DNA of 64,000 bases, taken from NCBI GenBank assembly GCA_023229465.1, contig JALNZE010000005.1, forward strand, positions 1 through 64,000, given 5' to 3'. The DNA is from Chitinophagaceae bacterium. GTDB taxonomy: Bacteria > Bacteroidota > Bacteroidia > Chitinophagales > Chitinophagaceae. Under the pieces are notes generated by a model. It searched no databases and was not told where the DNA came from. It saw only the letters and a program-made list of their open reading frames with translations. This document shows positions 33,690 through 42,664 of the stretch, in pieces. Position numbers and translations under genes: made by a program. Within the stretch, counting starts at the first letter, position 1. Each line of letters opens with the position of its first letter.

Positions 33690-36359
33690 TTACATACTTT
33701 GTAAGCTTTCCTGGATAGTCTGGATCCTTGCTGCCGCATCTGCCTGTTTCTTTTTTTCCATTTCCACTACTTCCGCTTTGGCATTTTGTACAAAACGTTC
33801 GTTGCTGAGTTTCCTGGTTACCGATTCGAGAAATTTCCGCTGATGATCAAGGTCCTTTAGTAATTCAGCTTTAAGCGTAGTATTATCCAGTTGTTTTTCT
33901 GTTTCAATAAAGAATTTATCTTTCTCCACCGCTACCACAATGGTATGGGGAATGGTAACGGTTGTATAACTAACCGTTGCCGCGTTTACCTGCTTGATCA
34001 GAATATTTTCTATGGCCTTATAACCGGCTATATGATTAGCCTGTATATGTAATGTGATCGGGTCCTTCGGTTTTAACTGGTTTTTATTCCTGGCGTCTCT
34101 CAGGGCAGAGATTACCTGTTTCAATAATTCGCCTGCTTCCAGTATGGGTTTGTCAAATGACTGTAAAGCATCAACCTGCCTGATGCAGAGATCCTCTTTC
34201 TGTTCTCTCAATAAATGGTAGATCTCTTCTGTAATGAATGGAATAAAAGGGTGTAACAGTTGCATCAGCTCTTCAAAATACACAACTGTTTTTTCATACA
34301 CAATCGCGTCTATCGGCTGTTCAAATCCCGGTTTGATCCATTCCAGGTACCAACTGCAGAAATCATCCCATACCAGTGAGTAGACGGTTTTTAAGGCTTC
34401 GCTGAGGCGGAACTGGACCATCATTTCCTCAACTTCTGTTTTAACCTGGTTGAGGCGGTGCTGGAACCAGGCAATCGCGAAGTCTGAAGTTTGGAGTTTG
34501 GAGTCTGGAGTATTGTTTTCCTGACTTCTAACTCGTAACTCCCAACTCCTGACTAATTTCAGCGCATTCCAAAGTTTATTATTGAAATTTCTTCCCTGCT
34601 CCAAAGCCGATTCATCAAAGAGGATATCATTACCGGCAGGAGAGGCGATCATAATGCCAAATCGAACGGCATCCGCGCCATACTGATCTATCAGGCCAAG
34701 CAGGTCGGGAGAATTTCCCAGGCTTTTACTCATTTTTCTTCCCTGCTTATCACGAACAATGCCTGTGAAATAAACATCTTTGAATGGCTTCTCATCCATG
34801 TATTCAAAACCTGCCATGATCATCCTGGCTACCCAAAAGAAAATAATTTCAGGAGCGGTTACCAGTGTATTCGTTGGGTAATAATATTTTATTTCAGCAT
34901 TACCCGGATCTGACAATCCTTTGAAAACTTCGAATGGCCAAAGCCAACTGGAGAACCAGGTATCGAGGCAATCATCGTCTTGCCGGATATCGTCAATCGT
35001 GAGTGGTGAATCGTTAGATTTGAGTTGTTGAAAAGCCTCTTCTTTAGTGGCAGCGACTGCAAAATTTCCATCAGGCGAATAATAAGCAGGTATGCGATGG
35101 CCCCACCATAATTGACGGCTAATGCACCAGTCTTTAATATTCTCCATCCAGTGCCGGTACAAATTTTTGAATTTAGCAGGGTGGAAATTGATCTCTTCAC
35201 TCATTACGGCACGCAGCGCGGGTTCGGAAATATTTTTCATACTTACCCACCATTGTAAACTAAGCCTTGGTTCTACCACCGCATCCGTTCTTTCACTAAA
35301 CCCTACCTGATGGGTATACGCTTCTGTTTTTACCAGGTGGCCGGCTGCTTCCAGTTGCGGAACAATTTTTTTTCTTACGTCAAAACGGTCCTCACCTATA
35401 AATAATTGCGCGGCCTCACTCATCGTGCCATCATCATTCATCGTATCAATAATTTCCAGCTTGTATTTCTGTCCTAGCTGGTAATCATTCATATCATGTG
35501 CCGGCGTTACTTTTAGGGCGCCGGTACCAAAATCAATGGTCACATATTCATCCGGGATGATGGGTATGCGCCGGTTTATTAACGGAACAAAGGCAAATTT
35601 GCCATGCAGGTGTTTATATCGTTTATCCGAAGGATTTACACAAATAGCCGCATCTCCAAGAATCGTTTCTGGTCGTACAGTGGCTATAGTGATATAGTCT
35701 GCAGATACCTCATTTTTAGTAGTATCCCTGGTTGATGAACCGTTATCTATCGCATACCGTAAATAATAAAGGTTACCCTGTACCTCCTTATAAATTACCT
35801 CTTCATCACTTAATGCCGTTTTTGCTCTCACATCCCAGTTAATCATTCGCTTGCCGCGATAGATCATTCCTTTTTGATAGAGGTCGATGAATACTTTAAT
35901 AACAGATTGGTAGTATACCGGATCCATGGTAAAAGAAGTACGGTCCCAATCCAAACTACATCCCAGTTTTTTTAATTGCTGTAAAATGATACCACCATAT
36001 TTTTCCTTCCATTCCCAGGCATATGCCAGAAATTCATCCCTGCTAAGTGATGATTTGGTAATTCCTCTTTCGCGCAGCATGGCTACTACTTTTGCCTCAG
36101 TAGCGATAGAAGCATGGTCTGTACCCGGTACCCAACAGGCGTTTTTGCCATGCATCCTTGCACGGCGGATGAGAATGTCCTGTATAGAATTATTCAGGCA
36201 ATGCCCCATATGCAGCACACCGGTTACATTGGGTGGGGGTATCACTACTGTATAAGCTTCTCTTTCATCTGGTTTGCTGCTGAAATACCCGTTATCCAAC
36301 CAATGTTTATACCATCTGGCTTCTACTTCATTTGGGATATAATTTTTGCTTAGTTCCAT
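33690..36359 (-). CDS. valS: Valyl-tRNA synthetase with repeat-derived insertion
   Basis: Class Ia synthetase of 889 residues charging tRNA-Val. It has the HIGH-type motif PPPNVTGVLHMGHCLNN (about 41-57), the KMSKS motif GRKMSKSLGNSPD (about 540), the editing domain with TVRPETILGD, and a C-terminal coiled coil (LLKDLDHQRKFLESVTRKLS). Residues about 602-627 (SWELRVRSQENNTPDSKLQT ...) are encoded by an imperfect inverted copy of the GGAGTTTGGAGTT repeat family that otherwise lies between genes. It falls at the start of the anticodon-binding domain and keeps the frame. An AACGCTT-type repeat lies just upstream of the start. Confidence 0.96.
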   Translation of the reverse strand: MELSKNYIPNEVEARWYKHWLDNGYFSSKPDEREAYTVVIPPPNVTGVLHMGHCLNNSIQDILIRRARMHGKNACWVPGTDHASIATEAKVVAMLRERGITKSSLSRDEFLAYAWEWKEKYGGIILQQLKKLGCSLDWDRTSFTMDPVYYQSVIKVFIDLYQKGMIYRGKRMINWDVRAKTALSDEEVIYKEVQGNLYYLRYAIDNGSSTRDTTKNEVSADYITIATVRPETILGDAAICVNPSDKRYKHLHGKFAFVPLINRRIPIIPDEYVTIDFGTGALKVTPAHDMNDYQLGQKYKLEIIDTMNDDGTMSEAAQLFIGEDRFDVRKKIVPQLEAAGHLVKTEAYTHQVGFSERTDAVVEPRLSLQWWVSMKNISEPALRAVMSEEINFHPAKFKNLYRHWMENIKDWCISRQLWWGHRIPAYYSPDGNFAVAATKEEAFQQLKSNDSPLTIDDIRQDDDCLDTWFSSWLWPFEVFKGLSDPGNAEIKYYYPTNTLVTAPEIIFFWVARMIMAGFEYMDEKPFKDVYFTGIVRDKQGRKMSKSLGNSPDLLGLIDQYGADAVRFGIMIASPAGNDILFDESALEQGRNFNNKLWNALKLVRSWELRVRSQENNTPDSKLQTSDFAIAWFQHRLNQVKTEVEEMMVQFRLSEALKTVYSLVWDDFCSWYLEWIKPGFEQPIDAIVYEKTVVYFEELMQLLHPFIPFITEEIYHLLREQKEDLCIRQVDALQSFDKPILEAGELLKQVISALRDARNKNQLKPKDPITLHIQANHIAGYKAIENILIKQVNAATVSYTTVTIPHTIVVAVEKDKFFIETEKQLDNTTLKAELLKDLDHQRKFLESVTRKLSNERFVQNAKAEVVEMEKKKQADAAARIQTIQESLQSM
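34479..34556. repeat. GGAGTTAGGAGTT-family inverted repeat inside valS
   Basis: Left arm AGTCTGAAGTTTGGAGTTTG ..., right arm (reverse complement) AGTCAGGAGTTGGGAGTTAC ..., about 30 bp each around TATTGTTTTC. It is a multiple of three and open, adding about 25 codons to valS. Confidence 0.8.
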
Positions 36360-36361
36360 GT

Positions 36362-36475
36362 TTTACGCTTAACGCTTAACGCTTACTGTTTAACGCTGAA
36401 AGCTAAAAGCGTTAAGCTTTCAAGGGGCTGCTTTCTGCTTTCAGCTTTTAGCGGACAGCTTTGAAAAGTGCAAAA
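36362..36475. repeat. AACGCTT / AAAGCTG-family repeat upstream of valS
   Basis: Starts with three AACGCTT-like units (ACGCTTAACGCTTAACGCTT), then GCTGAAAGCTAAAAGC, and a facing copy GCTTTCAGCTTTTAGC at about 36435-36453. The facing arms can form a hairpin in the valS leader. A shorter piece (CCTAACGCTTACTG) is found near 15217. Confidence 0.6.
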
Positions 36476-36551
36476 GTAAGGAAAACCCATATAGGGCCTG
36501 ATGAAAAGGGGGGGCAGGATATTTTGTAAGATGTCATTTTTCGCCATGCAC

Positions 36552-36785
36552 TTACCAGGTAAGCAACTGCAAACCCCTTTCAAGGATAGATACAGATTTA
36601 TTTTCGGTGGAGGGTACTGCCTCATTAGTGGTACCTGCATTCTGGCTTATCGAACTTTTGGCCATAGACAGTGAAGTGCAGCATTTTTTTACTGTATTCC
36701 CTATCTCAACGGCTCTGGCGGTAGATGGTTGATAGCTACAGCTACCTAACAGCAAAATTATTAAAAGGGATAGAATTGGTTTCAT
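36552..36785 (-). CDS. Small lipoprotein, unknown function
   Basis: Short lipoprotein of 77 residues with a clear signal and lipobox (MKPILSLLIILLLGSC, Cys16). The mature 61 residues are polar, rich in Ser/Thr, with a CC pair (VKKCCTSLSMAKSSIS) and no known domain. Entericidin-like or other stress lipoproteins are similar in size, but there is no motif to support that. It is separated from valS by the AACGCTT repeat region and lies divergent from the exonuclease gene. Confidence 0.6.
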   Translation of the reverse strand: MKPILSLLIILLLGSCSYQPSTARAVEIGNTVKKCCTSLSMAKSSISQNAGTTNEAVPSTENKSVSILERGLQLLTW

Positions 36786-36977
36786 TTTACTGACTTCATG
36801 ATCAAAAGTATTCAGATTACACCTGATTTTTACTTAATTATTGTTAATATTTACTAACGTTTGCTTTAAAAAAAAGTTACAACCCCGCTGAATATTTTAT
36901 AAATACCCTTACCGGAAGATTTGGTACAATCCATCTCTTTTTTCTTTTCACGGATTTACTATCGTTATTTTGTAGCT

Positions 36978-37541
36978 ATGCAGTATGCGATTGTAGACAT
37001 TGAAACTACCGGAGGGTTCCCCCGGCAGCACGGTATTACCGAGATAGCCATTGTTTTGCATAATGGCACCGAAGTAGAGGGTAAATACCAGACCCTGGTA
37101 AACCCACACCAGCCTATTCCGCCATTTATTGCCAATATGACGGGTATTTCTGATGAGATGGTAGCGGTGGCCCCCTCATTTGAAGAAGTGGCCCCCCGGA
37201 TTTTTGAGTTACTGCAAAACAGGGTTTTTGTTGCCCATAATGTAAATTTTGATTTTTCGTTTGTAAAACATTACCTGCTGGAAGCCGGGTTTCATCTGCA
37301 AACACCCAAACTCTGTACCATTCGGCTAAGTCGCAAAGTTTTTCCCGGTTTCCGGAAATATGGGCTGGGTCATCTTTGCAGGGAATTGGGTATCCAGGTT
37401 GAGAACAGGCACCGGGCCTATGGGGATGCATTGGCCACCACAAAAGTGCTTGACCTGGTTTTGCAAAATAATGGGCAGTTAGTGATCAGCGAAATGTTGA
37501 AGAAAGAAAAAAAAACCAACTCCGGCATCCCTAAAAATTGA
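36978..37541 (+). CDS. DnaQ-like 3'-5' exonuclease
   Basis: DEDDh exonuclease of 187 residues. The ATG at 36978 is chosen because the ORF upstream begins with TTG and the fold starts right there (MQYAIVDIETTGGFPRQHGI). Exo I is VDIETTG with the catalytic Asp and Glu, Exo II is VAHNVNFDFSFV, and Exo III is HRAYGDALATTKV with the catalytic His and Asp. It resembles the epsilon subunit of DNA polymerase III or the N-terminal exonuclease of Bacteroidota UvrC-like fusions, but no GIY-YIG domain follows. The tail is lysine-rich. It runs into tex 21 bp downstream, possibly one transcript. Confidence 0.88.
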   Translation: MQYAIVDIETTGGFPRQHGITEIAIVLHNGTEVEGKYQTLVNPHQPIPPFIANMTGISDEMVAVAPSFEEVAPRIFELLQNRVFVAHNVNFDFSFVKHYLLEAGFHLQTPKLCTIRLSRKVFPGFRKYGLGHLCRELGIQVENRHRAYGDALATTKVLDLVLQNNGQLVISEMLKKEKKTNSGIPKN

Positions 37542-37562
37542 CTGCTAAAATTTCAATATTTC

Positions 37563-39782
37563 ATGTTCCCATTTGCATCAGTTATTGCATCAAAAATTAA
37601 TAGTAGTAAAAAACAGGTAGAAGCCGTTTTACAGTTGTTTGATGAAAGCGCCACTGTTCCCTTCATTGCCCGTTACCGGAAGGATATAACAGGCGGATTG
37701 GATGAAGTACAGATACTACAGATTCAGGAGGAAGCAAAATTCTTAAAAGAATTTACAGAACGTAAGACCTACATCGAAAAATCGATTACCGAACAGGGAA
37801 AGATGACGGAGGCTTTACAGGACAAGATTGATAAAGCTACTACCATGGCAGAACTGGAAGACAGGTATCTGCCCTATAAATCAAAACGAAAAACTAAAGC
37901 ACAAACAGCGCGTGAAAATGGCCTGGAACCTCTATCCCTGCTGATGTTGGCCCAAACTGCCATTGAGATTGGCACAGAAGCTGAAAAATACCTTACTGAA
38001 AAAATTAAAACAACAGACGAAGCATTACAGGGCGCGCGTGATATTATTTCAGAAACCGTAAATGAAAATTTATTGCTTCGTGCCAAAATGCGAAAACTGT
38101 TTGAAGATACCGCAACGCTGCAAAGTAAACTGCTTACTGATAAAGAAACAGAAGGGATAAAGTACAAAGACTATTTTGACTTTTCTGAACCCATCCACAA
38201 GATTCCTTCGCACCGTATCCTCGCTGTTTTACGCGGGTTTTTAGAAGGCTTTTTGCGTATAACCATCTCGCCTGTTGAAGAAGAGGCGCTGGCCATACTC
38301 GGGAAAGAATATGTGAAAGCATTAACGCCATCCACTGAACATGTAAAAAAAGCGATCAAAGACGCGTATCGCCGTTTAATGCAGCCTAGCCTGGAAAGTG
38401 AATTCAGAACCGCGCTAAAACAAAAAGCGGATGAAGATGCTATTAATGTATTTGCGGAAAATCTTCGGCAGTTGTTATTAAGCCCGCCTTTGGGCAGTAA
38501 AAGAATTTTAGCCATTGATCCGGGATACCGGAGTGGTTGTAAAGTGGTTTGCCTGGACGAAAAAGGGGAACTCAAAAAAACGGATCTGATTTTTGTACAT
38601 GAAGCCAACCGGATGCAGGAAAGTGAAAACAAGATCAGGATAATGGTAAAAGAATATAAGATAGAAGTATTTGCTATAGGGGATGGTACGGCAGGCAGGG
38701 AAACAGAACAGTTTATTAAAAGAATGCAACTTGGGTTACCGGTTTTTTTGGTGAATGAAGATGGAGCTTCTGTCTATTCTGCTTCTGAAACTGCCCGCGA
38801 AGAATTTCCTGAGCAGGATGTAACGGTACGAGGCTCAGTTAGTATTGGCAGAAGATTGATGGACCCTCTTGCCGAATTGGTTAAGATTGATCCAAAGAGT
38901 ATTGGCGTTGGACAATACCAGCATGATGTAAATGCTTATCGGTTGAAAGAAAGACTGGATCAGACTGTTGTTAGTTGTGTAAATACGGTGGGGGTGAACC
39001 TGAATACAGCGAGTAAACATTTGTTGAGTTACGTAAGTGGCATCGGCGGCTCATTGGCTGATAATATTATTACTTACAGAAATGAAACAGGCCGGTTTAC
39101 AAATAGGGAACAATTGCTGAAAGTGCCACGGCTGGGTGGTAAAGCCTATGAACAGTGTGCCGGATTTCTGCGTATCAAAGACGGCGAAAATCCATTAGAC
39201 GCAAGTTCGGTACATCCTGAAACCTACCCCCTGGTGCAAAAGATGGCAGCGGATATGGGTATTGATGTAAAAACCATGATAGGCAATGAGGCGATACTGA
39301 AAAAAATTAATCCCGCAACGTATGTTTCGGAAAAATGTGGCGAATTAACCATCAAAGACATACTAAATGAATTAAAGAAACCCGGCCTCGACCCGCGTAG
39401 TGAACTGGAACAATTTGAGTTTGCCAATATTTATAAAATAGAAGATGTTCAGGTAGGCATGATTATTCCCGGCTCTGTTACCAACCTCACCCGCTTCGGA
39501 GCTTTTATTGATATAGGGGTAAAACAGGATGGCCTGGTGCATGTAAGTGAGATTGCCAATAAATATATTACTGACCCCGGGGAGGTACTGAAACTGGGAC
39601 AAAAACTAAACGTAAAAGTGCTGGAAGTAGACATGGTAAGGAAGCGGATTGCATTGTCGGTTAAACAAACGGAAGAAGGGGCGGGTAAGGAAATCAACAG
39701 TCAAAAGGTAAAAGTCAAAAAAGAGGAGGAATTGAGTGTGGGGGATGCTTTGAGTTTGCTGAGGAGAAAGTTTGGAAAATAA
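37563..39782 (+). CDS. tex: Tex-type RNA-binding transcription accessory protein
   Basis: Nucleic-acid-binding protein of 739 residues. Domain order is as known for Tex: N-terminal helical region (VPFIARYRKDITGGLDE), YqgF/RNase-H-like domain (ILAIDPGYRSGCKVVCLDEKG, about 320-450), helix-hairpin-helix pair (TASKHLLSYVSGIGGSLADN; LLKVPRLGGKAYEQCAGFLRI) and a C-terminal S1 domain (VGMIIPGSVTNLTRFGAFID, about 640-710). It is thought to act with RNA polymerase or the RNA-decay machinery. The tail is lysine-rich. Length is normal (family 720-780). Confidence 0.96.
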   Translation: MFPFASVIASKINSSKKQVEAVLQLFDESATVPFIARYRKDITGGLDEVQILQIQEEAKFLKEFTERKTYIEKSITEQGKMTEALQDKIDKATTMAELEDRYLPYKSKRKTKAQTARENGLEPLSLLMLAQTAIEIGTEAEKYLTEKIKTTDEALQGARDIISETVNENLLLRAKMRKLFEDTATLQSKLLTDKETEGIKYKDYFDFSEPIHKIPSHRILAVLRGFLEGFLRITISPVEEEALAILGKEYVKALTPSTEHVKKAIKDAYRRLMQPSLESEFRTALKQKADEDAINVFAENLRQLLLSPPLGSKRILAIDPGYRSGCKVVCLDEKGELKKTDLIFVHEANRMQESENKIRIMVKEYKIEVFAIGDGTAGRETEQFIKRMQLGLPVFLVNEDGASVYSASETAREEFPEQDVTVRGSVSIGRRLMDPLAELVKIDPKSIGVGQYQHDVNAYRLKERLDQTVVSCVNTVGVNLNTASKHLLSYVSGIGGSLADNIITYRNETGRFTNREQLLKVPRLGGKAYEQCAGFLRIKDGENPLDASSVHPETYPLVQKMAADMGIDVKTMIGNEAILKKINPATYVSEKCGELTIKDILNELKKPGLDPRSELEQFEFANIYKIEDVQVGMIIPGSVTNLTRFGAFIDIGVKQDGLVHVSEIANKYITDPGEVLKLGQKLNVKVLEVDMVRKRIALSVKQTEEGAGKEINSQKVKVKKEEELSVGDALSLLRRKFGK

Positions 39783-39827
39783 ATTCATTGTTTTAAAATT
39801 AGTAACTTAGCATTTAATTATCATCAT

Positions 39828-40361
39828 ATGAACAAAATGATTCTTGCAGTACTGCTATCTATCTCCGCAATGGTTGTTACCGCACAAACAAAAGTTAACC
39901 CTGTTATCAAAAATTTTGGCACAGTAACGGAAGTGCCTTTTTCTGTTGAGAACCCTGTTACCGGACTGGGGTATAAAATTGTGGTAGAAGTTAGCGCCGA
40001 CAATACAAAGCCCGCGGTAGTTCATGATTTTTTTGATAAAGTGGCCGCGGTGGTTAACCTGCACGCGCTGGGGGGCGTTCCGGCAAAAAAATTGCAGGTG
40101 GTGATGGTTATTCATGGGCCCGCTGCACAGTTCGTACTCACGAATGAAGGCTACCAAAAAAAGTTTGGAACAGATAATCCCAATATTCCATTGTTTAAAG
40201 AATTAGTGGAAGCAGGGGTAAAAATATTTGTTTGTGGTCAGTCATTGAATAAAAGAAACGTTCCCATAGAAGGGGTTACGCCCGAAGTAAAACCTGCCTT
40301 ATCTGCCATTACCACCCTAACTACCTATCAGTTGAAAGGATATGCTTTCTTAAAATACTAA
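39828..40361 (+). CDS. DsrE/DsrF-like secreted protein
   Basis: Protein of 177 residues with a signal peptide (MNKMILAVLLSISAMVVTAQ). The mature part reads as a DsrE/F fold: KIVVEVSADNTKP at the first strand, LQVVMVIHGPAAQFVL, and VKIFVCGQSLNKRNV with the conserved cysteine on the strand end. Cytoplasmic DsrE proteins relay sulfur; exported forms of this type are common in Bacteroidota and have no assigned role. The sole cysteine at the active position suggests thiol or persulfide chemistry in the periplasm. It is 45 bp after tex, but probably has its own promoter. Confidence 0.82.
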   Translation: MNKMILAVLLSISAMVVTAQTKVNPVIKNFGTVTEVPFSVENPVTGLGYKIVVEVSADNTKPAVVHDFFDKVAAVVNLHALGGVPAKKLQVVMVIHGPAAQFVLTNEGYQKKFGTDNPNIPLFKELVEAGVKIFVCGQSLNKRNVPIEGVTPEVKPALSAITTLTTYQLKGYAFLKY

Positions 40362-40419
40362 TCTCCGCGTATCCGCTGCTACTCTTTTTCTCCGCGATAA
40401 CTAAAAAGGGTTTACCAGT

Positions 40420-41766
40420 CTAATACTCCGGATGCACACCCACATAATTCAACGGGGTAATGGCTTTCAACTCTTTCTTTACAGCAGGGCTTACTTTGAG
40501 TGTACCTATAAAATCATGCATTGTTTTCTTATCAATGGTATGGTTGCCGCGGGTAAGGTCTTTCAGCGCTTCATAGGGATTAGGATACTTTTCACGACGC
40601 AGAATTGTTTGAATAGCTTCGGCTACCACTGCCCAGTTATTTTCAAGATCTGCTTTCAATTTGGCTTCATTCAAAACCAATTTGCCCAAACCTTTTTCCA
40701 AAGATTTTAACGCAATGGCCACATGTGCCACCGGTACACCCAGGTTGCGCAGAACGGTTGAGTCTGTGAGATCGCGCTGTAACCGGCTGATAGGAAGTTT
40801 TCCGGATAAATGTTCCAATAAAGCATTGGCCATTCCCAGGTTACCTTCCGCGTTTTCAAAATCAATCGGGTTCACTTTATGCGGCATGGCCGATGAACCT
40901 ACTTCACCTTGTTTTGTTTTTTGTTTGAAGTAATCCATGCTGATATAGGTCCAGATATCACGGCACAGGTCAATCAAAATAGAATTGATGCGTTTGATGG
41001 CATCCAAATGTGCGGCCAGGCTATCGTAGTGTTCTATCTGAGTAGTAAACTGCATGCGCTGTAATCCCAATACTTCTTCTACAAATTGATTGCCTAATAC
41101 AACCCAGTTCTTTTTTGGGAAAGCGATATGATGGGCATTAAAATTTCCGGTTGCCCCTCCAAACTTAGCCGCATAAGGGATACTTGAAAATAATTCCACC
41201 TGGTTATTCAATCTTTCTACAAAAACCATCAACTCTTTGCCTAACCTGGTTGGTGAGGCAGGTTGCCCGTGTGTACGTGCCAGCAAAGGAATATTTTTCC
41301 ATTGGGCAGCCAGTTGGTATACATAGTTCTGCAGGTTGATGATAGAAGGCAGGTATTCGTGCTCCATACAATGCTTCCAGCTTAAAGGAATCGCGGTGTT
41401 ATTAATATCCTGAGAGGTAAGCCCAAAATGAATCCATTCTTTCAGTTGTGGGATGGCAGCTTTGTCTAATTGCTCTTTTAAAAAATATTCAACTGCTTTC
41501 ACATCATGGTTGGTAACCGATTCAATCTGTTTGATCTGCTGTGCATCATCCAAACTGAATTCATCCATTACTTTTTTTAGTTGCAGACGGGCTTTAAGGG
41601 GAAGTTTAAAGAACTTCCTGTCGGCCAGGAAGAAAAAGTATTCTATCTCTACCAAAACACGGTATTTGATCAATGCGTATTCAGAAAAATACTCATCAAG
41701 GTGGTTCACCTGTTTACGATAACGGCCATCAATGGGGGAGATGGCTGTGAGGTTGCTTAGTTCCAT
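40420..41766 (-). CDS. purB: Adenylosuccinate lyase
   Basis: Fumarase-superfamily enzyme of 448 residues working twice in purine synthesis (SAICAR and adenylosuccinate cleavage). Its signature is GSSAMPHKVNPIDFENAEGN (about 290-310) with the catalytic Ser loop. TSQDINNTAIPLSWK and ARTHGQPASPTRLGKEL hold the substrate-binding residues including His. The opening LTAISPIDGRYRKQVNHL is that of the E. coli-type PurB. It is divergent from mqnA. An AT-repeat tract lies in its leader. Confidence 0.96.
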   Translation of the reverse strand: MELSNLTAISPIDGRYRKQVNHLDEYFSEYALIKYRVLVEIEYFFFLADRKFFKLPLKARLQLKKVMDEFSLDDAQQIKQIESVTNHDVKAVEYFLKEQLDKAAIPQLKEWIHFGLTSQDINNTAIPLSWKHCMEHEYLPSIINLQNYVYQLAAQWKNIPLLARTHGQPASPTRLGKELMVFVERLNNQVELFSSIPYAAKFGGATGNFNAHHIAFPKKNWVVLGNQFVEEVLGLQRMQFTTQIEHYDSLAAHLDAIKRINSILIDLCRDIWTYISMDYFKQKTKQGEVGSSAMPHKVNPIDFENAEGNLGMANALLEHLSGKLPISRLQRDLTDSTVLRNLGVPVAHVAIALKSLEKGLGKLVLNEAKLKADLENNWAVVAEAIQTILRREKYPNPYEALKDLTRGNHTIDKKTMHDFIGTLKVSPAVKKELKAITPLNYVGVHPEY

Positions 41767-41773
41767 AGGGGGG

Positions 41774-41809
41774 ATTAATTATTAATTATTAATTTTTAAT
41801 TATTAATTA
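41774..41809. repeat. TAATTATTAATT-family AT repeat in purB leader
   Basis: Long tract (ATTAATTATTAATTATTAAT ...) directly upstream of purB, between its start and its predicted -7 box. Confidence 0.65.
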
Positions 41810-41826
41810 CTATAAGTTTCTTTGTG

Positions 41827-41834
41827 CAAAATTA
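41827..41834 (-). promoter_or_regulatory. Candidate -7 box for purB
   Basis: Reverse strand TAATTTTG (TAnnTTTG). The forward strand of the same few bases carries TTTCTTTG, a possible mqnA -7 box, so the two divergent promoters would overlap. Confidence 0.4.
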
Positions 41835-41840
41835 ACCGAA

Positions 41841-42584
41841 TTGAACAAGAGAATACGCATTGGGGCAGTAAGTTATTTGAATACGAGGCCTTTACTGTAT
41901 GGCTTGAAGCGTTCAGGACTGATGGAAAAGATAGACCTGGTGGAAGCTTATCCGGCCAGGGTGGCGGATATGTTATTAAACGATGAGATAGATGTTGGGT
42001 TGGTGCCGGTTGCCATTATACCGCTTTTAACCGAATCACATATTATAACAGATTATTGTATTGGTGGGGATGGTGAAGTGGCATCTGTTGCCCTTTTCAG
42101 TGAAGTACCCATTGAGCAGGTGACATCTGTTTTACTTGATTACCAGAGCAGAACCTCTGTAAATCTTGCCAGGATTTTACTGAAAGAATACTGGAAATTT
42201 AACCCGGTTCTCGCCGATGCCAAAGAAGATTTCAGGAAAAGTATTACCGGAACCACTGCCGGTATTGTAATTGGCGACAGGGCATTGGAGCAGCGTAACC
42301 TATCTGCCTATACCTATGATCTTGGTACAGCCTGGAAAGCCCTTACCGGCCTGCCCTTTGTATTCGCAGCCTGGGTAGCCAATAAGCCATTAGGTGAAGC
42401 ATTTGAAGACGCTTTTAACCGGGCCAATGGGTATGGCGTTTCTCATATAGCTGAAGTAGTTGCCGAAAATTCGTATACTACGTATGATCTCACAAACTAT
42501 TATACAAAAAATATCAGTTACCGGCTGGATGATGCCAAACGAAAAGGACTTACCTTATTTCTTGAAAAACTTAAGAGCCTTTAA
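41841..42584 (+). CDS. mqnA: Chorismate dehydratase of the futalosine menaquinone pathway
   Basis: Periplasmic-binding-protein-like enzyme of 247 residues that dehydrates chorismate to 3-enolpyruvoyl-benzoate, first step of the futalosine route. Motifs: IRIGAVSYLNTRPLLYGL at the start, NDEIDVGLVPVAIIPLL with substrate contacts, LDYQSRTSVNLARILLKEYW and TYDLGTAWKALTGLPFVFAAW. There is no signal peptide, as expected for MqnA. The start is TTG at 41841; no ATG or GTG lies between it and the conserved IRIGAVSYLN. Divergent from purB. Confidence 0.95.
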   Translation: MNKRIRIGAVSYLNTRPLLYGLKRSGLMEKIDLVEAYPARVADMLLNDEIDVGLVPVAIIPLLTESHIITDYCIGGDGEVASVALFSEVPIEQVTSVLLDYQSRTSVNLARILLKEYWKFNPVLADAKEDFRKSITGTTAGIVIGDRALEQRNLSAYTYDLGTAWKALTGLPFVFAAWVANKPLGEAFEDAFNRANGYGVSHIAEVVAENSYTTYDLTNYYTKNISYRLDDAKRKGLTLFLEKLKSL

Positions 42585-42664
42585 CTTTTGTCGCACACCT
42601 AATTAATTATTTTACCGCGTTATTCGTCATTACTTGTTTGATATTCGATATTTTTAAGCCCCCT

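Noticed and set aside
36383..36640. 85-codon reverse frame upstream of valS
   Set aside because: It runs through the AACGCTT repeat and overlaps the better supported lipoprotein gene in another frame.
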